DNA from: Trachythela sp. YZ-2020
Taxonomy: Eukaryota; Cnidaria; Anthozoa; Malacalcyonacea; Clavulariidae
NCBI GenBank assembly: GCA_016169945.1
Contig: JADLSH010000367.1
Coordinates: forward strand, 2,790,001-2,854,000
DNA length: 64,000 nt
Reading direction: 5' to 3'
The notes beneath the pieces are model-generated. The model was not told where the DNA came from. It made no database searches and saw only the letters and a program-made list of their open reading frames with translations. The translations under genes were made by a program, and so were the position numbers. Of the stretch, positions 60,093 to 64,000 are shown one piece after another (position 1 is the stretch's first letter; each line of letters begins with the position of its first letter).

Positions 60093-61268
60093 CTTGTTTT
60101 CTGTTCTTTTTAGTTTCCAGTCTCTCAATGTTGCAAGTTGCTCGGCCTAACTACTGATCTCAAGAAAAGCCTGGACAGTTCTAACCTGAAGAAAATTGGG
60201 AAGTCGTGGTAAAAAGCTACGTAACTAACGTAAATTGCTTGAATTTGCGTACAACAGCATTTTATACTTATTATGTTTCAGGTTTAACGCTATTATCTCA
60301 CTTTAAAGATCTACATTTTTTATCTGAAACTCAATATTTTTCATTTTGCCTCAATATATCAAGCTGAATTCGGATAATAGGCATGGACAAAGACAACACG
60401 TTACAGTACTGACTTGGTGCATGCAGCATCTGAAAACGTGAGGTAAAATCTGGAGTTACCCAATGTTCTACCCTTGGGCCTTGGCCCAGTTATTTTTCTT
60501 TTTGTATGTGAACGATCTGCCCGGACATATCCAACATATCCAATAAATCAATTAAATAAATAAATAAATAAACATCCCGTTGGGAAACATTGTGGTTTGT
60601 ACGGTGGCTCAGAAGGGCCATCGCTCTCTCTTCTTTTTTCCGGCCGCGCTCTGAGTTATCACGCGACTTATAAGCCGTACTTCCAGTTTCGAGCCGCACA
60701 CTTCCAGTTTCGAGCTGCGCACTTCCAGTTATGCCGCCACTTAAGGCGCCACTTAAGCCGCGGGTTAAGGCGCCACTTAAGCCGCGGGTAAAGGCGCCAC
60801 TTAAGCCGCCACTTAAGCCGCGGGTTAAGGTGTTACTTTATATCCCGCCATGTGTTTAATCCACATGGCGCTAAAAATAGATCAGAAAAAGGGAAAATTC
60901 ATATCTTGATTAAACAGCTGAAATTTTTTTATTAAAAATCTATAAAATATAACACCGTTGCAACGTTTTCCTTAGATAACGAAAAGATTACCACATTTTA
61001 ACTGTAAATGCAGGCATGCAGCACATTTAAATGTACAGAAGAAAAATAATATCACTAGAATTTCGTCAGAAGAAAACAGAATAGGAGGAAAAGACAAGGA
61101 TATTTCACATAATCAAGTGGCAGCAGAGTTTGTATTTTCAAGATGTCGTCATTCGTCAAGCGAGGTTGATCAGGTATTAAATTTCATAGCTTATAAAACT
61201 TATTACACGCCAATATTTGTCTTAAGAGAGTAAAACAGCTTGTTTTATCCCGTACATAATATTTATAG
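60093..61268. other. Divergent promoter region between prefoldin 2 and the SAM-like gene
   Basis: It holds the start region of prefoldin 2 (minus) and the first exon(s) of the gene to the right (plus). It includes a GC-rich tandem repeat at 60690-60830. A candidate ATG at 61143 (ATGTCGTCATTCGTCAAGCG) ends in a GAG|GTTGAT donor but its phase does not fit the next exon, so I leave the first exon unassigned. Confidence 0.5.
60680..60830. repeat. GC-rich minisatellite, CACTTCCAGTTTCGAGC and GCGCCACTTAAGCCGCGGGT units
   Basis: Three units of about 23 bases with CTTCCAGTTTCGAGC (60678-60730) pass into about four to five units of GCGCCACTTAAGCCGCGGGT(T/A)AAG. The unit contains partial palindromes CTTAAG and CCGCGG. 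It is far more GC-rich than its surroundings. Confidence 0.85.
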
Positions 61269-63870
61269 GTCGTCAAATTTCTAAAAGAAAAACGAGAAAT
61301 TAAAGAAGAAGTATGTGAAAAGTTTCGGACAGAAAAGGTTGGTTTTGTTTTCAAAACATCGACCAGTGATTGTTTTGTGTTGTTCAAAAATTAATAGATT
61401 TTTTCCTTACTATTTTTACCATAGTCTTAACGACTATGTCCAGCTTTAATCTCACCACTGTTAAATTATTTCGTAAACTGTGAAATCGATGGTGCTTCTT
61501 AAAATCTTGAAATGAGAAATATTGGGTAATTTGGGTCCAAAAAAGAATCTCTGCTGCGGTGCTGTCCAGGGGGAGTGGAGAAAATTCACCTCCAATACAT
61601 GTAATAGTAAAATCTACTAGGAGACCCAAAGGGGAGATGCCAAGTTTTAAATCTCCTGTCTACAAATAATTTATGCTTTCACTTGATGACTTGAACTGCT
61701 ATAAATTGTTTTTCCTTTTATTGGGATTAAATTGGAATTGTTGCAATTGAGATTCCGGATAGAATACAAGTTTCGTTGAAAAGATCATTGTAGTGTTGAT
61801 ATATTACTAAGAAATAAGGTTACATTAATGCTATTATTAAATAATGTATTATTATTCTGCCATATACTGTAATTTTTGTTTGTAATGTTATCTTTTATTG
61901 TAATACATCATTTCATGTATATTTTCTAATTCACTTATTCAAATTCAAATAAATATTTTACCCATTAAGTGGCATGCAGTACCCTACTACTGCTAACAAG
62001 TAAAATTGTCTGGCGTTAGACAGTAAAATACTAAAGTAGGGCGCATCTGGGTGCATTGCAGCCTAATGGGTTAGCAAGAGACATTGGCAGATACTCTGGT
62101 TAACCCATAATTGACAGTACCTGAGTACTGACGAGTAAAATCATCTGGCATTAGACAGAGTAAAATACTTTTGTGTTAGACAAAGTAGAATACTAACTGT
62201 AGGGTGCATTGCTAGCTAATGGGTTAATATTAAGAAGAGTGATAGTAATAATGTGGGCTCACTGGGCTGTTATATTTAAGCAATCATATATCTGGCCTTC
62301 CACCAAAATATGCTTTCCCTAAGCAATGTGCTTAATGGCCAAGGACTCCTGCTAGAGAGATGATATGCTCAAATAGAAGTTGAGTGAAAATTGTGAAATA
62401 ATCACGGATATTGTTATAATAACCAACTTTTTCCCTAGGGTAAAATACTGATTCTGACTAAACTCACTAAAGGTAGCCAACATATATTCCTGCACATTTG
62501 TTACTGCAAATCTCAGTTGTTTTGGCTTAAACCAATGAAAATTAATTCGCGTAAATTACATGGTATAGCTAGCATACAAATGTCATATACATGTACATGT
62601 CTTTATTAAATGACTATCAAACATGCTTTGTTTTGGACATTAGGTTATTTAACAGCTGTTTTATTTTTTTAGATGGATATGGGTGCTGTTAAAGAAGCAA
62701 AAGATGAAGAGCTTCAAGCCCTTGGTTTGATACGCCGTGGGGATATACTGGGTCTTCGAGCTTTTGTGGAAAAAGGTGGCAATACCGACAGAGTTGAGAA
62801 GAAAAGAACTCTTCTCCAGTCACTGAAAGAAAAATTTTCTGGGGAAAGACTATCTAAGAAAAAGAAATTAAATGCAACTGTACCAGCTGAGAAGCAACGT
62901 GGCAGTAGTAAACCTGCAACACTTAGAAAAGTCTATGCAGGTTGGCAACACTATGATAATAAACGAAAACGATATATTTCAGTTCGCTTAGTAAATGGTG
63001 GTGGAATGCGTGATATTGATGTTGCAGTAAATTCCACAAAAGAAGAGCTAATTAAGCAAATGAAAAGTGTGTTTTTTCCAGATGGAAATTGTCCATTTGG
63101 AAAAATGTATGAGATGCAATTTGCCCTAGGAAATTTTAAATGTGAAGAAATTACAGAGGAAGATTTCACTTTATCCCAATATATTGTACGACACAGACTG
63201 TCAAAGTGCAGACTTTACATTTTGACCAAACGTTATGAAGATATGATTTGGAGTGATAGCGAGAATGAGGAAGATATGCCAGTATCAGCAGGAGTTGCTG
63301 AGGATGCATTAACTAGTCTGGCTAAACCAAAGAGCAATATAGTTGGTACTTCCTCAGAATGTAACAGTTTGTTATCCAAACACAGTGTGGAATATGTTTA
63401 TTCCTTGGCAAAAGGTCAAGAGAAAGATGCAGAAATAGAAGAGATGCATCTGAGGCAACTTGAAGAAGAAGAAGATGAAAAGCTGTTTAAGCTTCGGGCT
63501 GCAAACGTTCGGCTGAGCCTTCTTCTGATGAAGACAGCATTATAATATCTGTTAGACATCTATCCCTTGGTCTTCGAGCTCGTCTCTTTAGCACTTCAAA
63601 CAGAATTGCTTCCATATATGATTGGGTAGGATCGCCATCCCCATACTCAAGCAGGTTTAAGCTTTCAACTTGTGATACTGCTTATCTGGATCCCAATATG
63701 CCTGTAACTGTGGTAGACAAAACTCTCATAAGAATGCTTGAAATAACAGAAACACCGACGGTCAGCCTAAACCCAGGCTACGAAACACATAGTTACGAAA
63801 ACAGTTCTGCATTTAATATATCCAGCCCCACCGAAATCCTGCCAGAAGTATTATTGGAATCTGAGGATGT
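61269..63870 (+). CDS. 5' part of a gene with SAM-like, GGGMRDIDV-type and ubiquitin-like segments (partial, one frame break)
   Basis: Supported exons are 61269-61337 (VVKFLKEKREIKEEVCEKFR) and 62673-63870, phase 0 join; a GTAAGT donor at 63871 sends it beyond the window. The first exon with the start of the second (EELQALGLIRRGDILGLRAF) looks like a SAM-type helical bundle. A basic linker (KKKKLN) follows, then a domain with AGWQHYD, RYISVRLVNGGGMRDIDVAV, FFPDG and CRLYILTKRYE. That pattern is known to me from large families of uncharacterised cnidarian and fish proteins, some ending in HECT ubiquitin-ligase domains. After 63500 the frame shifts by one base near GCAAACG; the new frame runs SEPSSDEDSIIISVRHLSLG and YDWVGSP, a ubiquitin-like fold, up to 63870. 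One extra A in that A-run would restore continuity, so it may be a sequence error. The true start is unresolved. Function unknown. Confidence 0.7.
61965..62230 (+). repeat. Imperfect tandem repeat with ACAAGTAAAATTGTCTGGCG and AATGGGTTA motifs
   Basis: Two to three diverged units carry CTAATGGGTTA(G/A), AGAGACATTGGCAGATACTC, GAGTAAAATCATCTGGC, TTAGACAGAGTAAAATACT and GTAGGGCGCAT. Diverged relatives are at 36490-37095 and 18420-18570. It lies in the intron of the SAM-like gene. Confidence 0.75.
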
Positions 63871-64000
63871 GTAAGTATACATATATACGCACTGGATATA
63901 GTGCTTTTTGCCTAATGTGTGCTGGAAATTTCTATAAAAGGTTCAGGTATTCTTTGCAGGTTTAGTCTCATATTGGTAAACATGTGTTGTTACTAAAGAC

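Noticed and set aside
61143..61164. ATG at 61143 as the start of the SAM-like gene
   Set aside because: Splicing its donor to the exon at 61269 gives an early stop; the frame that fits that exon has no ATG in this stretch.
1..64000. CRISPR arrays, operons or bacterial-type regulatory sites
   Set aside because: No regularly spaced repeats with unique spacers and no bacterial gene organisation; the genes are intron-split animal genes.

Overview
The window is animal nuclear DNA. It is AT-rich, with intron-split genes, GT-AG (and one apparent GC-AG) introns, AATAAA signals, homeobox and bHLH regulators, and a dense load of small inverted-repeat DNA transposons. The set of a PRD-class gene with OAR tail, a Barx-like gene, a single USF-type gene and THAP/P-type transposons, in short genes with long repeat-filled introns, fits an early-branching animal. 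A cnidarian (anthozoan) is my best guess, but that is inference from gene style and not from a database comparison.

Layout on the + strand unless stated. 0-7 kb: Cdc20, seven coding exons, apparently complete. 7-13 kb: intergenic, with three inverted-repeat elements. 13-30.6 kb: a three-exon paired-like (PRD-class) homeobox gene whose first intron of about 12 kb contains a whole 6.5 kb P-type transposon. 30.6-38 kb: gene-poor, with a foldback element capped by inverted minisatellites and a hAT-type miniature element. 38-39 kb (minus): exons of an unidentified gene. 39.5-41 kb: a decayed non-LTR retrotransposon. 42-47 kb: Barx-like homeobox gene in two exons. 47-52 kb: nested inverted-repeat elements. 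52.2-56.7 kb: USF (bHLH-leucine zipper) in four coding exons. 58.4-60.1 kb (minus): prefoldin subunit 2. 61.2 kb to the end: 5' part of a gene with a SAM-like segment and two further domains, running off the window.

The host genes are independent housekeeping or regulatory loci: anaphase-promoting-complex activation (Cdc20), chaperone cofactor (prefoldin 2), E-box transcription (USF) and two developmental homeobox repressor-type factors with eh1 motifs. All host exon joins given here keep the reading frame when summed.

The most unusual object is the P-type transposon at 14104-20594. It has 32-base matching ends and a 7-base target duplication. It carries two convergent genes: a THAP-domain transposase on the + strand, and on the - strand a C2H2 zinc-finger protein whose C-terminal half resembles the C-terminal part of P-type transposases. 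Both are broken by several frameshifts. Five hAT-type miniature elements with recognisable 8-base target duplications, several foldbacks, tRNA-like repeats and a 29-base palindromic insertion complete the repeat picture.
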